Counted from the stretch's first letter, positions 43,429 to 52,624 are shown. The stretch is 64,000 bases of DNA from Pseudarthrobacter sp. fls2-241-R2A-127 (GCF_030209355.1 NZ_JARVSF010000041.1:1-64000); one strand, 5' to 3'. The notes: generated from the letters alone by a model not told the origin. Made by a program: numbers and translations.

Positions 43429-44985
43429 TCAGCGGGTGCGCAACGGCAGGGCGGGCATGCCAAGGGAGACGCCCTTTTGCCCGGCCCCGCTGCCGGGAAC
43501 GGGCGCTCCGCAGGAGTCGGCTTGGGATCGGTCCCAAGCGTCACCGGCACGGGACCGGCGCAGGCTGTAGTCCTCGAGCGTGGGGTCGGCCACCAGGTGG
43601 AAGGCGGCGGCTTCGGTGATGGTGACGGTCACGAGATCGCCTGGCCTGGGTGCCGGCGCGCCTTCCGGAACCGAGAAATGCACCAGCCTCTGGTCGCGGG
43701 ACCGGCCGGAGAGGCGGTGTGTTTCCTCGGATTTGCGGCCCGACTGGGCGGTGACCATGACCTCCAGCCGGCGGCCGAGCTGCTTCCGGTTTTCCTCCGC
43801 GGCAATCCTGTCCTGCAGCGCGGTGAGCCGTTCGAACCGCTCCTGGACCACGGCCTTGGGCAGCTGGTCCGGCAGGTCCGCGGCAGGGGTCCCGGGCCGC
43901 TTGGAGTACTGGAAGGTGAAGGCGGTGGCAAACCGGGATTTTTCAACAACGTCAAGCGTGGCCTGGAAGTCTTCTTCGGTCTCGCCGGGGAAGCCGACGA
44001 TGATATCGGTGGAGATGGCGGCGTCCGGAATCCTGTCCCGGACCTTGTCCAGGATGCCGAGGAACTTGGTGGACCGGTAGGACCGCTTCATGGCCTTCAG
44101 GATGCTGTCCGATCCGGACTGCAGCGGCATGTGCAACTGGGGCATGACGTTGGGTGTTTCGGCCATGGCTTCGACGACGTCGTCGGTAAACGCCGCCGGG
44201 TGGGGGCTGGTGAAACGGACCCGTTCGAGTCCTTGGATTTCGCCGCAGGCGCGCAGGAGCTTGGAGAAGGCCTGGCGGTCGCCGAATTCCACCCCGTAGG
44301 AATTGACGTTCTGGCCGAGCAGTGTCACTTCGATGGCGCCGTCGTCCACGAGGGCCTGGATTTCAGCGAGGATTTCGCCCGGCCGGCGGTCCTTCTCTTT
44401 GCCTCGCAACGCCGGCACGATGCAGAACGTGCAGGTGTTGTTGCAGCCGACGGAGATGGACACCCAACCCGAGTACACGGAGTCGCGCTTGGTGGGCAGC
44501 GTGGACGGGAACACGTCCAAGGACTCCAGGATCTCCAGCTGGGCTTCGTCGTTGTGCCGGGCCCGGTCAAGGAGTGCCGGGAGCGCCCCAACGTTGTGGG
44601 TGCCGAAGACGGCGTCTACCCAGGGCGCCTTTTTGAGGATGGTCTCCCGGTCCTTCTGTGCCAGGCAGCCGCCCACGGCAATCTGCATGCCGGGGTTCGC
44701 CGCCTTGACGGGCGCCAGGATGCCGAGGTTTCCATAGAGCTTGTTGTCCGCGTTTTCCCGCACCGCGCAGGTGTTGAACACTACGACGTCGGCATGGCCG
44801 TCCTCCGCGGGAACGTACCCTGCGTCTTCGAGAAGTCCCGCCATCCGCTCTGAGTCGTGGACGTTCATCTGGCAACCGAAAGTCCGCACCTGGTAGGTAC
44901 GCGCCCGGCCCCCGGGCTGCGGACCCGTCCGGGGTTCGGCTGAAGGGGTGGTACCGGATTCGGGGGAAGGAATGGTCAAACTCAC
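43429..44985 (-). CDS. miaB: tRNA-2-methylthio-N6-dimethylallyladenosine synthase
   Basis: Radical SAM methylthiotransferase acting on i6A37. An N-terminal UPF0004 domain (TFGCQMNVHDSERMAG), radical SAM CNNTCTFC, and a C-terminal TRAM domain (about 410-475). 518 residues, longer than usual because of a roughly 45-residue tail after the TRAM domain that looks disordered. The GTG start at 44985 has no good ribosome site and lies 3 bases from the recX stop, so coupling is likely. Confidence 0.96.
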   Translation of the reverse strand: MSLTIPSPESGTTPSAEPRTGPQPGGRARTYQVRTFGCQMNVHDSERMAGLLEDAGYVPAEDGHADVVVFNTCAVRENADNKLYGNLGILAPVKAANPGMQIAVGGCLAQKDRETILKKAPWVDAVFGTHNVGALPALLDRARHNDEAQLEILESLDVFPSTLPTKRDSVYSGWVSISVGCNNTCTFCIVPALRGKEKDRRPGEILAEIQALVDDGAIEVTLLGQNVNSYGVEFGDRQAFSKLLRACGEIQGLERVRFTSPHPAAFTDDVVEAMAETPNVMPQLHMPLQSGSDSILKAMKRSYRSTKFLGILDKVRDRIPDAAISTDIIVGFPGETEEDFQATLDVVEKSRFATAFTFQYSKRPGTPAADLPDQLPKAVVQERFERLTALQDRIAAEENRKQLGRRLEVMVTAQSGRKSEETHRLSGRSRDQRLVHFSVPEGAPAPRPGDLVTVTITEAAAFHLVADPTLEDYSLRRSRAGDAWDRSQADSCGAPVPGSGAGQKGVSLGMPALPLRTR

Positions 44986-44988
44986 CCG

Positions 44989-45645
44989 TTAAGGGTACCG
45001 GCTCCGGAGCGGGTCACCGTCGGACTCCTGGACGGCACCGAGCACCTCATTGACGATTGTGAACGCCTGCGAGGGCTGGTAGCCCTTTCGCGCCAGCATG
45101 GACGCCAGGCGGCGGACTGCCTTATCCCGTTCCGCCGGGTCTGACAGGTTTGTTCCGGGCCGAAGCTTGCGCTCCACCAAGGTCCTGGCGGCCGCTTCCT
45201 CGTCCGCGTCCGTCACCTGTTCCAGGGCCGCAGCGGCGGTATCGGGGTCAATGCCCTTCTCCGACAGCTCACGCCGGAGGGCTCCCCTGGCGAGCTTGCG
45301 GGACTGGGAGCGGCTCCTGACCCACATATCGGCGAACTCGGCGTCATCGATCAGTCGGACTTCCTGGAACTTATCCAGTACATCCTTGGCCACGTCCTCC
45401 GGAATGTTCCGTTCAGCCAGTTTACGGGCAAGCTGCAGCCTACTCTTGGGCGCGGCCGTCAGCTGCCGATACACGATGGCTTTGGCCACCCCGGCGGGAT
45501 CCGGTTCGGAATCCTCGGCCAGGGGGTCTTCCGGTACGGCGGGTCGCTCCGTTGCCCCCGGGGCCGGGTTGGCGGAGCGGCGTCGCCGGGAACCGGCCTT
45601 GGGTGGCCGCGCTTCGGGAGGATACGCCTCGGGAGACCAGGTCAA
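44989..45645 (-). CDS. recX: RecX, regulator of RecA
   Basis: 218 residues. Helical repeats YRQLTAAPKSRLQLARKLAERNI, FQEVRLIDDAEFADMWVRSR and LRRELSEKGI fit RecX, which caps and inhibits RecA filaments. The first 50 or so residues are a charged low-complexity extension. The start appears to be TTG at 45645, 3 bases after the recA stop, which would keep RecX below RecA; a later start cannot be excluded. Confidence 0.93.
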   Translation of the reverse strand: MTWSPEAYPPEARPPKAGSRRRRSANPAPGATERPAVPEDPLAEDSEPDPAGVAKAIVYRQLTAAPKSRLQLARKLAERNIPEDVAKDVLDKFQEVRLIDDAEFADMWVRSRSQSRKLARGALRRELSEKGIDPDTAAAALEQVTDADEEAAARTLVERKLRPGTNLSDPAERDKAVRRLASMLARKGYQPSQAFTIVNEVLGAVQESDGDPLRSRYP

Positions 45646-45648
45646 GGG

Positions 45649-46704
45649 CTAGAACCCGTCGACGGCTTTCAGCTTCGGCGTGTCCTTGGACTCGTCCTCC
45701 GCCGGCTTCACACCCACACCGAGCTTCTCCTTGATGAGGCGCTCCAGTTCGGCGGCAAGCTCGGGGTTGTCGCGAAGGAACCGGCGCGAGTTCTCCATGC
45801 CCTGGCCCAACTGGTCGCCGTCGTACGTGAACCATGAGCCGGACTTCTTGATGATGCCGTGCTCGACGCCCATGTCGATGATGCCGCCCTCGCGGGAGAT
45901 GCCCTGGCCGTAGATGATGTCGAACTCGGCCACCTTGAAGGGCGGGGCCATTTTGTTCTTCACGATCTTGGCCTTGGTCCGGTTACCGACCGAATCGGCA
46001 CCTTCCTTCAGGGTCTGGATGCGACGGACGTCGATGCGGACCGACGCGTAGAACTTCAGCGCCTTACCACCGGTAGTGGTTTCGGGGGAACCGAAGAACA
46101 CGCCGATCTTTTCACGGAGCTGGTTGATGAAAATGGCGGTGGTCTTGGTCTGGCTCAGGCGGCCGGTAATTTTACGCAGCGCCTGGCTCATAAGCCGAGC
46201 CTGGAGGCCGACGTGGCTGTCGCCCATGTCGCCTTCGATTTCAGCGCGCGGAACCAGTGCGGCCACGGAGTCGATGACGACGATGTCCAGCGAACCGGAG
46301 CCCACCAGCATGTCCATGATTTCCAGGGCCTGCTCACCGGTGTCCGGCTGCGAGACGAGCAGGGCGTCGGTATCCACGCCGAGCTTCGCGGCGTAGTCCG
46401 GGTCCAGGGCGTGCTCGGCGTCGATGAAGGCAGCGATGCCGCCCAGCCGCTGGGCGTTGGCCACGGCGTGCAGTGCCACGGTGGTCTTACCTGACGATTC
46501 CGGCCCATAGATCTCCACCACACGGCCACGGGGCAGTCCGCCAATGCCGAGGGCGACGTCCAAGGCGATGGACCCGGTGGGGATGACTTCGATGGGGGCA
46601 CGGACTTCGTCGCCCAGGCGCATCACCGAGCCCTTGCCGAACTGCTTGTCAATCTGGGCAAGTGCTGCTTCCAGCGCTTTTGCACGATCCGGGGCTGCCG
46701 CCAT
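45649..46704 (-). CDS. recA: Recombinase RecA
   Basis: Strand exchange and LexA co-protease. Walker A GPESSGKT at 67-74, Walker B IVVIDSVAAL, loop 2 region NQLREKIGV and MAPPFKVAEFDI are intact. The ATG at 46704, with GAGGTG 6 bases upstream, gives the usual 351 residues; a further upstream ATG at 46761 would add 19 residues without a ribosome site. It heads recA-recX-miaB-miaA-dapF. Confidence 0.98.
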   Translation of the reverse strand: MAAAPDRAKALEAALAQIDKQFGKGSVMRLGDEVRAPIEVIPTGSIALDVALGIGGLPRGRVVEIYGPESSGKTTVALHAVANAQRLGGIAAFIDAEHALDPDYAAKLGVDTDALLVSQPDTGEQALEIMDMLVGSGSLDIVVIDSVAALVPRAEIEGDMGDSHVGLQARLMSQALRKITGRLSQTKTTAIFINQLREKIGVFFGSPETTTGGKALKFYASVRIDVRRIQTLKEGADSVGNRTKAKIVKNKMAPPFKVAEFDIIYGQGISREGGIIDMGVEHGIIKKSGSWFTYDGDQLGQGMENSRRFLRDNPELAAELERLIKEKLGVGVKPAEDESKDTPKLKAVDGF

Positions 46705-46846
46705 GGTTGACACCTCTATTGCTTTCTCGATGGTGGCCTGTGCGGCCGTCTTGTTGGTCATCTCTGACGCTAAGGGGACCCACTGACATTCCGGCCTCAG
46801 GACATCGGCTATGTGGATAAACCCAATAGAAAAAGCATAGCGTTAT

Positions 46847-46862
46847 CCGAACAGGTATTCGA
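46847..46862 (-). promoter_or_regulatory. LexA-type operator upstream of recA
   Basis: CCGAACAGGTATTCGA, one base from the GAAC-N4-GTTC core. On the minus strand a TATGCT -10 candidate follows shortly after it (46833-46838), about 130 bases before the chosen recA ATG. The remaining leader shows no gene. Confidence 0.75.
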
Positions 46863-46955
46863 AGAGGAAGGTCGCGCGGCGTGTCCGGCAAGGGTTCCCG
46901 GACCGGTCGGCAGGAGGGCCCGGCCGGCCGGCGGATGAGCCGTGGCCTGGAGGAG

Positions 46956-47180
46956 TCAGTCGCGGCGGGGGGCTATGTCCCGTCCAAGCCGGCGGTCCGC
47001 CGGCACGTCCTGGAGGTCGCAGACGGCAAGCCAGACCTTGCGCGGCTCCACGCCGGCGGCCAGTGCCTGGTCCGCAGTGCGCCCGCCAACCCCGGCCAGG
47101 ACCAGGGTACTGCTCAGCACGCGGGAGTAGCCCGCGCCGAACTCGTCATCCATGAGCCGCCAGTAGTCGCTGATTCGCAT
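46956..47180 (-). CDS. DUF3046-family protein
   Basis: 74 residues, MRISDYWRLMDDEFG and VWLAVCDLQDVPADRR are the family pattern. It is regularly found just upstream of recA in actinobacteria. No catalytic residues or known role. The ATG at 47180 is divergent from the MarR gene by 41 bases. Confidence 0.88.
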   Translation of the reverse strand: MRISDYWRLMDDEFGAGYSRVLSSTLVLAGVGGRTADQALAAGVEPRKVWLAVCDLQDVPADRRLGRDIAPRRD

Positions 47181-47208
47181 CGGTAAATCCTCTCATGATT
47201 GGGGACCC

Positions 47209-47214
47209 TAGAAT
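47209..47214 (+). promoter_or_regulatory. -10 element for a leaderless MarR message
   Basis: TAGAAT lies 7 bases before the ATG at 47222, which has no ribosome site, so transcription should begin at or next to the start codon. No convincing -35 is seen. Confidence 0.5.
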
Positions 47215-47221
47215 TGTTGCC

Positions 47222-47752
47222 ATGAGCAACTCCCCCGATGGCACGCCGGCTGATGTCGCAGTCGAGGCTGCCGCCGACACGGCCCTGCAGAACGTCGAGC
47301 ACCAGATCAGTCTTTTTTGGCGGCGGGCCCGGGCCATTTCGAACCAGCTGTCGCGGGAAGTCCACCCGGACATGGAGCCTGCGGCGTACGGGCTGTTGAC
47401 CGTGATCCGCCGGGAGGGGCCCATCCGGCTGACCGAACTGGCGATGAACATCGGGGTGGGCAAGCCCTCCGTCAGCCGGCAGATCGCGTTCCTTGAAGGC
47501 CTGGGGCTGGTTTCCAAGGAGGCCGATCCGCTGGACCGCCGGGCGCAGTCCATCCGGTTGACCCCCAAGGGGGAGGAAAAGATGCACCAGGTCCAGGACG
47601 CCCGGCGCCAGGTCTTCCAGGAACGGCTGCGGGAATGGCCGGTTGAGGACCTGCAGGAACTGGCCCGCTACATGGCCAAGCTGAATTCCACCTACGAGCC
47701 CGACGGATTCCCGAAGGAAGCACCGGGTGCGTCTCCGGCACAGGAGAGCTAG
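47222..47752 (+). CDS. MarR-family transcriptional regulator
   Basis: 176 residues. A winged helix with recognition part VGKPSVSRQIAFLEGLGLV and wing DRRAQSIRLTPKG, flanked by dimerising helices. The ligand and targets are unknown; no efflux pump or catabolic gene adjoins it. The ATG at 47222 fits a leaderless start. It ends before a strong bidirectional terminator. Confidence 0.9.
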   Translation: MSNSPDGTPADVAVEAAADTALQNVEHQISLFWRRARAISNQLSREVHPDMEPAAYGLLTVIRREGPIRLTELAMNIGVGKPSVSRQIAFLEGLGLVSKEADPLDRRAQSIRLTPKGEEKMHQVQDARRQVFQERLREWPVEDLQELARYMAKLNSTYEPDGFPKEAPGASPAQES

Positions 47753-47763
47753 CCGCCTTCACG

Positions 47764-47800
47764 CAAGGAAGCCCCCGGCCATGCCGGGGGCTTCCTTGTT
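47764..47800. terminator. Bidirectional terminator between marR-type gene and clgR
   Basis: A perfect 16-base stem (CAAGGAAGCCCCCGGC, 47764-47779, and its complement, 47783-47798) with a 3-base loop, ending in TT on the plus strand and AA-rich arms giving U residues on either strand. Confidence 0.88.
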
Positions 47801-47831
47801 CCACGGCCCACCCAACGGGTGGGGGCAGCCC

Positions 47832-48284
47832 CTAACGGGCGCCGGAGAGAAGGCCTGTGGAGAGTTCGTCGTTCAGTTCAGCGTTGAGGTCGCGTTCCAG
47901 GTCACGGCCGTAACGCTGGGAGAATTCCTGCGGTACGGTGTCCGGAACTGCAACGCCCTCGGCTACCGCCACCCGGTCGCTGACCTCCCGAAGCATGCTG
48001 GACAACGGCACGTCCAAAGCCGAGCAAATCGAGGACAGGAGCTCTGACGAGGCTTCCTTCTGGCCACGCTCAACTTCACTGAGGTATCCCAGGGAAACGC
48101 GGGCGCTGTGCGAAACTTCACGGAGCGTGCGCCCCTGACGCTGGCGGACATCGCGCAGCACATCACCGATTTCGTGACGAAGTACCACCATCTTGCGCTC
48201 CTTCTGTTCGCTCTTAGCCTGTTCGGCGAGGCCCACATCCTTCCAGCGGACAACGCCGTTTACGGATACGGGCTGCTTTACCAT
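47832..48284 (-). CDS. clgR: ClgR-like helix-turn-helix regulator
   Basis: 150 residues. A Cro/XRE helix-turn-helix in the middle (DVRQRQGRTLREVSHSARVS, then LGYLSEVERGQKEAS) and an acidic C-terminal part. Proteins of this type beside pgsA and ftsK are ClgR, which activates clp protease genes under stress in actinobacteria. Two starts have good ribosome sites: ATG 48284 (given) and ATG 48191 (119 residues). An inverted repeat at 48313 could be its own operator. Confidence 0.88.
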   Translation of the reverse strand: MVKQPVSVNGVVRWKDVGLAEQAKSEQKERKMVVLRHEIGDVLRDVRQRQGRTLREVSHSARVSLGYLSEVERGQKEASSELLSSICSALDVPLSSMLREVSDRVAVAEGVAVPDTVPQEFSQRYGRDLERDLNAELNDELSTGLLSGAR

Positions 48285-48312
48285 CTGTATCGCCTTGCTC
48301 CCTCATTGGTCA

Positions 48313-48332
48313 GGTCCGCCGAAAGGCGGACC
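48313..48332. promoter_or_regulatory. Inverted repeat upstream of clgR, candidate ClgR operator
   Basis: GGTCCGCC-GAAA-GGCGGACC, perfect 8-base arms, 29 bases before the clgR ATG. It fits the CGC-N6-GCG spacing of known ClgR sites and could equally fold as an RNA hairpin; there is no T-run on either side. Confidence 0.45.
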
Positions 48333-48449
48333 GTCTGGTCGTTTCATCCTAGGCGCCTCCGCTCTCCGGAAGCGACACAATGTAATAACTAATCGGTACC
48401 GGCTTTTGTTCCCGGCAACTTTACGTGCGGTAACTTGAGCGGGCAAGCG

Positions 48450-48929
48450 TCAGGCGGAGATCGCTTCGAGGAGCCTTTCGAGGGCCGCCGCACACGCTTC
48501 GGCACGGATGTCAGGCCGGCTGCCCGTGAAGGAATATTCAAATGCCGCGGTACCGGCGGCGGTGGCAATCCCCACATAGACCCGCCCGACGGGTTTGCCG
48601 TCGTGCGCCTCCGGACCGGCCACGCCGGTGGTGGAAACCCCGAGGTGGGCGCCGAGGACATCGCGGGCTCCGGCCGCCATGGCGCGTGCCACGTCCGGGT
48701 CGACGGAGCCGACGCGGGCCAGGAGCCCGGCGGGGACGTGAAGTACGCCTTCCTTGACGGAGTTCTGGTAGGCCACGACGCCGCCCTGGAGCATGCCGGA
48801 GGCGCCGGCGGTGTCGGCGAGGACGGCGGAGACCATGCCGGCGGTCAGGGACTCCGCGGTGGCAACGGTCAGTCCCGCGTCAAGTGCCTGCCGCACGGCC
48901 TGTCCGGCGAGATGGTGGAGGTTGCTCAC
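48450..48929 (-). CDS. cinA: CinA-family nicotinamide-nucleotide amidase
   Basis: 159 residues, only the C-terminal CinA (PncC-type) domain: TVATAESLTAGMVSAVLADTAG, then VAYQNSVKE and STTGVAGPEAHDGKPVG. This domain deamidates NMN; the N-terminal MoaB-like half of full CinA is absent. The GTG overlaps the pgsA stop as GTGA. A recA-linked role is sometimes claimed for CinA, but recA is not in this operon. Confidence 0.93.
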   Translation of the reverse strand: MSNLHHLAGQAVRQALDAGLTVATAESLTAGMVSAVLADTAGASGMLQGGVVAYQNSVKEGVLHVPAGLLARVGSVDPDVARAMAAGARDVLGAHLGVSTTGVAGPEAHDGKPVGRVYVGIATAAGTAAFEYSFTGSRPDIRAEACAAALERLLEAISA

Positions 48930-49564
48930 GGTTCCTGTCCTTTCGCTGCTTTTGCCTGCCGCCCCTTGGCGCGAAGGCGCAGGGCTTCGATGACATACTC
49001 GACGCCGGTCCACACGGTGATGGCCACCGCCGCCATCATGACGGCGAAAGCAACCCACACGAGCCACGGCGCAAATGCGCCCAAGGGCAGCAAATATAGG
49101 AAGATCGCTGCGGTCTGCACGACGGTCTTGAGCTTTCCGCCGCGGGAAGCTGGAATGACTCCATAGCGGATGACGAAGAAGCGCAGGGCCGTGATTCCCC
49201 ATTCCCGGACCAGGATCACCAGCGTTGCCCACCACGGCAGTTCACCCAGCAGGGAAAGCATGACCAGGGCGGATCCGATAAGCAGCTTGTCCGCGATGGG
49301 GTCGGCGATCTTGCCGAAGTCCGTGACGAGGCTCCGGCTCCTGGCGATGTCGCCGTCGAGCTTGTCCGTGTAGATGGCGACGGCGAACGCCGCCACCGCG
49401 GCCCAGCGCCACGGCCCGGCCTCACTGTGCAGGCCGGGGGCATCTGCCACAAGGAACCACACGAAGAACGGGACCAGCGCGATGCGGATCATGGTCAGGA
49501 CGTTGGGAAGGTTCCAGACCCCGGCACGGCGCGGGCCGGCGGCGGTGGCATCGGTGCTAGTCAC
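48926..49564 (-). CDS. pgsA: CDP-diacylglycerol-glycerol-3-phosphate 3-phosphatidyltransferase
   Basis: Integral membrane enzyme making phosphatidylglycerol phosphate. The CDP-alcohol phosphotransferase motif is complete (DKLDGDIARSRSLVTDFGK followed by IADPIADK). 212 residues, about five helices. The GTG at 49564 has AGGAAC close by. It lies 45 bases after ftsK and overlaps cinA. Confidence 0.94.
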   Translation of the reverse strand: MTSTDATAAGPRRAGVWNLPNVLTMIRIALVPFFVWFLVADAPGLHSEAGPWRWAAVAAFAVAIYTDKLDGDIARSRSLVTDFGKIADPIADKLLIGSALVMLSLLGELPWWATLVILVREWGITALRFFVIRYGVIPASRGGKLKTVVQTAAIFLYLLPLGAFAPWLVWVAFAVMMAAVAITVWTGVEYVIEALRLRAKGRQAKAAKGQEP

Positions 49565-49609
49565 GTTCCTAGGCTACCTTCCCGGGGCTGCCGCAACGCC
49601 GGCGCGGCC

Positions 49610-52495
49610 CTACCGTCCTGTGAGCGACCAGGCGTCCTCGGAGCCGTCGTCGTCATCGCCGTACCCGCCGGGAGCGGAATCGGAGCCGTCGTAGTACTCG
49701 ACGTTCTGCTTCCGTTTGTCCAGGTCCGCGGCCACCAGGTCCTCTGCGTAGCCGCCCTGGGCGATGTTGGCGTTGGCATTTTCACTGAGGGCGGCGGTCT
49801 GCGAATCCGGGGCGGCCGGTGCTTCCTGGCCCTTCATCGCGGCCAGGACCGCGGCGAGGTCGTCCGGCTTGACCAGCACGTCGCGGGCCTTGGAGCCCTC
49901 GGAAGGGCCCACCACTCCCCTGGACTCGAGCAGGTCCATGAGGCGGCCGGCCTTGGCGAACCCCACCCGGAGCTTGCGCTGCAGCATGGAGGTGGAGCCG
50001 AACTGCGTGGTGACCACGAGTTCCGTGGCCTGCAGCAGCACCTCGAGGTCATCGCCGATGTCGTCGTCGATCTGCTTCTTTTCCGCCTCGGGGGCGACGT
50101 CATCCCGGTAGACGGCCTGGAGCTGTCCCTTGACGTGCTCCACCACCTTGTGGATCTCCGACTCGGTGACCCAGGCGCCCTGGACGCGCATCGCCTTGGA
50201 AGCACCCATCGGCAGGAAGAGCGCGTCGCCCTGGCCGATAAGTTTTTCGGCGCCTGGCTGGTCCAGGACCACGCGGGAGTCGGTAACGGAGGACGTGGCG
50301 AACGCCATGCGGGAAGGCACGTTGGCCTTGATGAGGCCGGTCACCACGTCCACGGAGGGCCGCTGGGTGGCGAGGACCAGGTGGATGCCGGCGGCACGGG
50401 CCAGCTGGGTGATGCGGACGATCGAGTCTTCGACGTCGCGCGGGGCCACCATCATCAGGTCGGCGAGTTCGTCCACGATCACCAGCAGGTACGGGTACGG
50501 CCGGATGACGCGCTTGGAGTCCACGGGCGGATGGACCTTGCCGGCGCGGACGGCCTTGTTGAAGTCGTCGATGTGCTTGAAGCCGTAGTTGGCGAGGTCG
50601 TCGTAGCGGGCGTCCATCTCGCGGACCACCCACTGCAGCGCTTCGGCGGCCTTCTTGGGGTTGGTGATGATGGGGGTGATCAGGTGCGGGACGCCCTCGT
50701 AGGCGGTCAGTTCCACGCGCTTGGGGTCCACCATGACCATGCGCACCTCGTCCGGGGTGGCGCGCATCAGGATGGAGGTGATCATCGAGTTCACGAACGA
50801 GGACTTACCGGCACCGGTGGCGCCGGCGACCAGGAGGTGCGGCATCTTGGCGAGGTTGGCCACCACGTAGCCGCCTTCGACGTCCTTGCCCACGCCCATC
50901 ACCATGGGGTGGTCCGTGCGGCGGGCGTTCTGGCTGCGGAGCACGTCGCCCAGGGAGACGGTTTCGCGGTCCGTGTTGGGGATCTCGATGCCGATCGCGG
51001 ACTTGCCCGGGATGGGGCTGAGGATCCGGACGTCGGAGCTGGCTACCGCGTAGGAGATGTTCTTGGACAGCGCGGTGACGCGTTCCACCTTGGTGCCGGG
51101 CGAGAGTTCGATCTCGTACCGGGTGACGGTGGGGCCGCGGCTGAACCCGGTCACCGTGGCATCGACGTTGAACTGCGTCAGGGTGTCGGTCAGGGCGGCG
51201 ACGACGGCGTCATTGGCCTCGGTACGTTCCTTCGGGATGGATCCCGGGGTCAGGTAGTCCGAGGCAGGGAGCGTGTAGGTGACGTCCCCGGCGAGCGAGA
51301 GTTGCTCGGTCCGCTGCGGGATGGGCACCGGTGGCGGAGCGGGCGCTACCGGGTTCGAGGGCACCGTGGGTGCGGCGGCCGGTTTCCCGGGAGCCGCGGC
51401 GCCGGGAATGACCAGCGGGATGGCCTCCGTGGCGTTCTCCGCGGGAGGCGCCGCGCCGGCACCCAGGCCCTGCGCCGCCTTGATCTTTTCGACGGCGACC
51501 TCCGCCTGGGTGGGGCGCCGGACGCCGGGCGCCGGACGCGCGGCCTCGGGCTCGTCGTCGTCGATGACCGCGTGCTCGAAGGCTTCGTCACCCACGTAGC
51601 CTTCCAGGCCGGCGTCGGCCTCGTGGTCCTTGCCGAAGAGTTTGCGCTTCTTCTTCCGTGGTGCGGCGGGGGCCGCACGTTCAAGGTAGCTGCGGTCGTG
51701 GACGTCGCCGGGTTCCTGGTCCATCAGGTCGATGCCCATGAGGTGCTCGTAGGCGCCCCGGAGCCGCCGCGGGATGGCGGTGAACGGGGTGGCGGTGATG
51801 ATCAGCAGCGAAACGAAGGCAAGCAGCCCGTAGAGCGCCACCGGCACGGCGGGATGGATGGCGGCCAACGGAGTGGCGGCCAGGAATCCGAGCATGCCGC
51901 CGGCTTTGCGGAGGCCGTCGAAGCCGTCGGCAACCGTGGGCTGGCCGCCAAGGATATGGGCCAGGCCGCACCCTGCGAAGGTCATGATCAGGAAGCCGAT
52001 GCCCACCCGGTTGTTGCCCCGGCCGTCCGCGGGGCGCCTGAACAGGCGGAACGCACAGACGAAGAGCATGAGCGGCAGCAACAGCGAGATCCAGCCGAAG
52101 GTTCCGTTGACCACGGCGTAGACGGCGTCCGGGAACCAGCCCGTCAGGCCCCACCAGGCGAAGGTGGCAATAAAGACACCCAGCGCCAGGTTGAACAGCG
52201 CGGCACCGTCGCGGCGTTCCTCCGCGGGGAGGTCGCTGACGTCATGGCCGATCCGGCGCACTCCCCCGCCCACCAGGTGGCCGACTCCCAGCCAGGCTCC
52301 GCCTACAACACGCAACAGCCAGGGCTGGTGGTGTTCGACGGCGGGAAGCTGGCGGGTGCGTGAGGTGCTGGATGAGCCGCCACGCGCTGTTTTGCCGGCT
52401 GTGGAGCCGGTTCCGCGGCCTGCGGAGCTTCCGGCTTTGCTGCCGGAGCTGCCCCTGCCGGTACCTTTGGGCGCGGAAGTAGTACGTGTGGCCAT
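49610..52495 (-). CDS. ftsK: DNA translocase FtsK/SpoIIIE
   Basis: 961 residues. An N-terminal Ser/Gly/Lys-rich tail (about 1-50), four membrane helices (about 60-235), an Ala/Pro-rich linker, the motor with Walker A GATGAGKSSF and Walker B LLVIVDELADLMM, and a C-terminal gamma winged helix (ELVVTTQFGSTSMLQRKLRVGF) that reads KOPS-like sites. It pumps chromosome ends through the septum. The ATG at 52495 precedes the basic tail. A long frame on the opposite strand is a composition artefact. Confidence 0.97.
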   Translation of the reverse strand: MATRTTSAPKGTGRGSSGSKAGSSAGRGTGSTAGKTARGGSSSTSRTRQLPAVEHHQPWLLRVVGGAWLGVGHLVGGGVRRIGHDVSDLPAEERRDGAALFNLALGVFIATFAWWGLTGWFPDAVYAVVNGTFGWISLLLPLMLFVCAFRLFRRPADGRGNNRVGIGFLIMTFAGCGLAHILGGQPTVADGFDGLRKAGGMLGFLAATPLAAIHPAVPVALYGLLAFVSLLIITATPFTAIPRRLRGAYEHLMGIDLMDQEPGDVHDRSYLERAAPAAPRKKKRKLFGKDHEADAGLEGYVGDEAFEHAVIDDDEPEAARPAPGVRRPTQAEVAVEKIKAAQGLGAGAAPPAENATEAIPLVIPGAAAPGKPAAAPTVPSNPVAPAPPPVPIPQRTEQLSLAGDVTYTLPASDYLTPGSIPKERTEANDAVVAALTDTLTQFNVDATVTGFSRGPTVTRYEIELSPGTKVERVTALSKNISYAVASSDVRILSPIPGKSAIGIEIPNTDRETVSLGDVLRSQNARRTDHPMVMGVGKDVEGGYVVANLAKMPHLLVAGATGAGKSSFVNSMITSILMRATPDEVRMVMVDPKRVELTAYEGVPHLITPIITNPKKAAEALQWVVREMDARYDDLANYGFKHIDDFNKAVRAGKVHPPVDSKRVIRPYPYLLVIVDELADLMMVAPRDVEDSIVRITQLARAAGIHLVLATQRPSVDVVTGLIKANVPSRMAFATSSVTDSRVVLDQPGAEKLIGQGDALFLPMGASKAMRVQGAWVTESEIHKVVEHVKGQLQAVYRDDVAPEAEKKQIDDDIGDDLEVLLQATELVVTTQFGSTSMLQRKLRVGFAKAGRLMDLLESRGVVGPSEGSKARDVLVKPDDLAAVLAAMKGQEAPAAPDSQTAALSENANANIAQGGYAEDLVAADLDKRKQNVEYYDGSDSAPGGYGDDDDGSEDAWSLTGR

Positions 52496-52591
52496 AGTAG
52501 CCACGGTACCGGAAGCATGCCGTGATTCCGGGGATATCGGGGCCGCCGGGCCGCCCGCCTGGGCTCCCCGACGCATCTGGCCGAACACGCG

Positions 52592-52624
52592 AAAAGGCCC
52601 GGTCCATCAGGAACCGGGCCTTTT
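52592..52624. terminator. Terminator after the RNase J gene
   Basis: AAAAGGCCCGGT (52592-52603) and ACCGGGCCTTTT (52613-52624) form a perfect 12-base stem with a 9-base loop; the arms end in U residues on either strand. It closes the dapA-rnj transcript 60 bases past the stop. Confidence 0.9.

Noticed and set aside
36115..46704. Idea that the lexA-recA stretch is a mobile island
   Set aside because: No integrase, att repeats, tRNA target or composition change; every gene order here is common in actinobacteria.
49427..52363. A 978-codon open frame opposite ftsK
   Set aside because: It mirrors ftsK codons in high-GC DNA, has a Gly/Asp/His-rich composition with no family motif, and ftsK is fully supported on the other strand.
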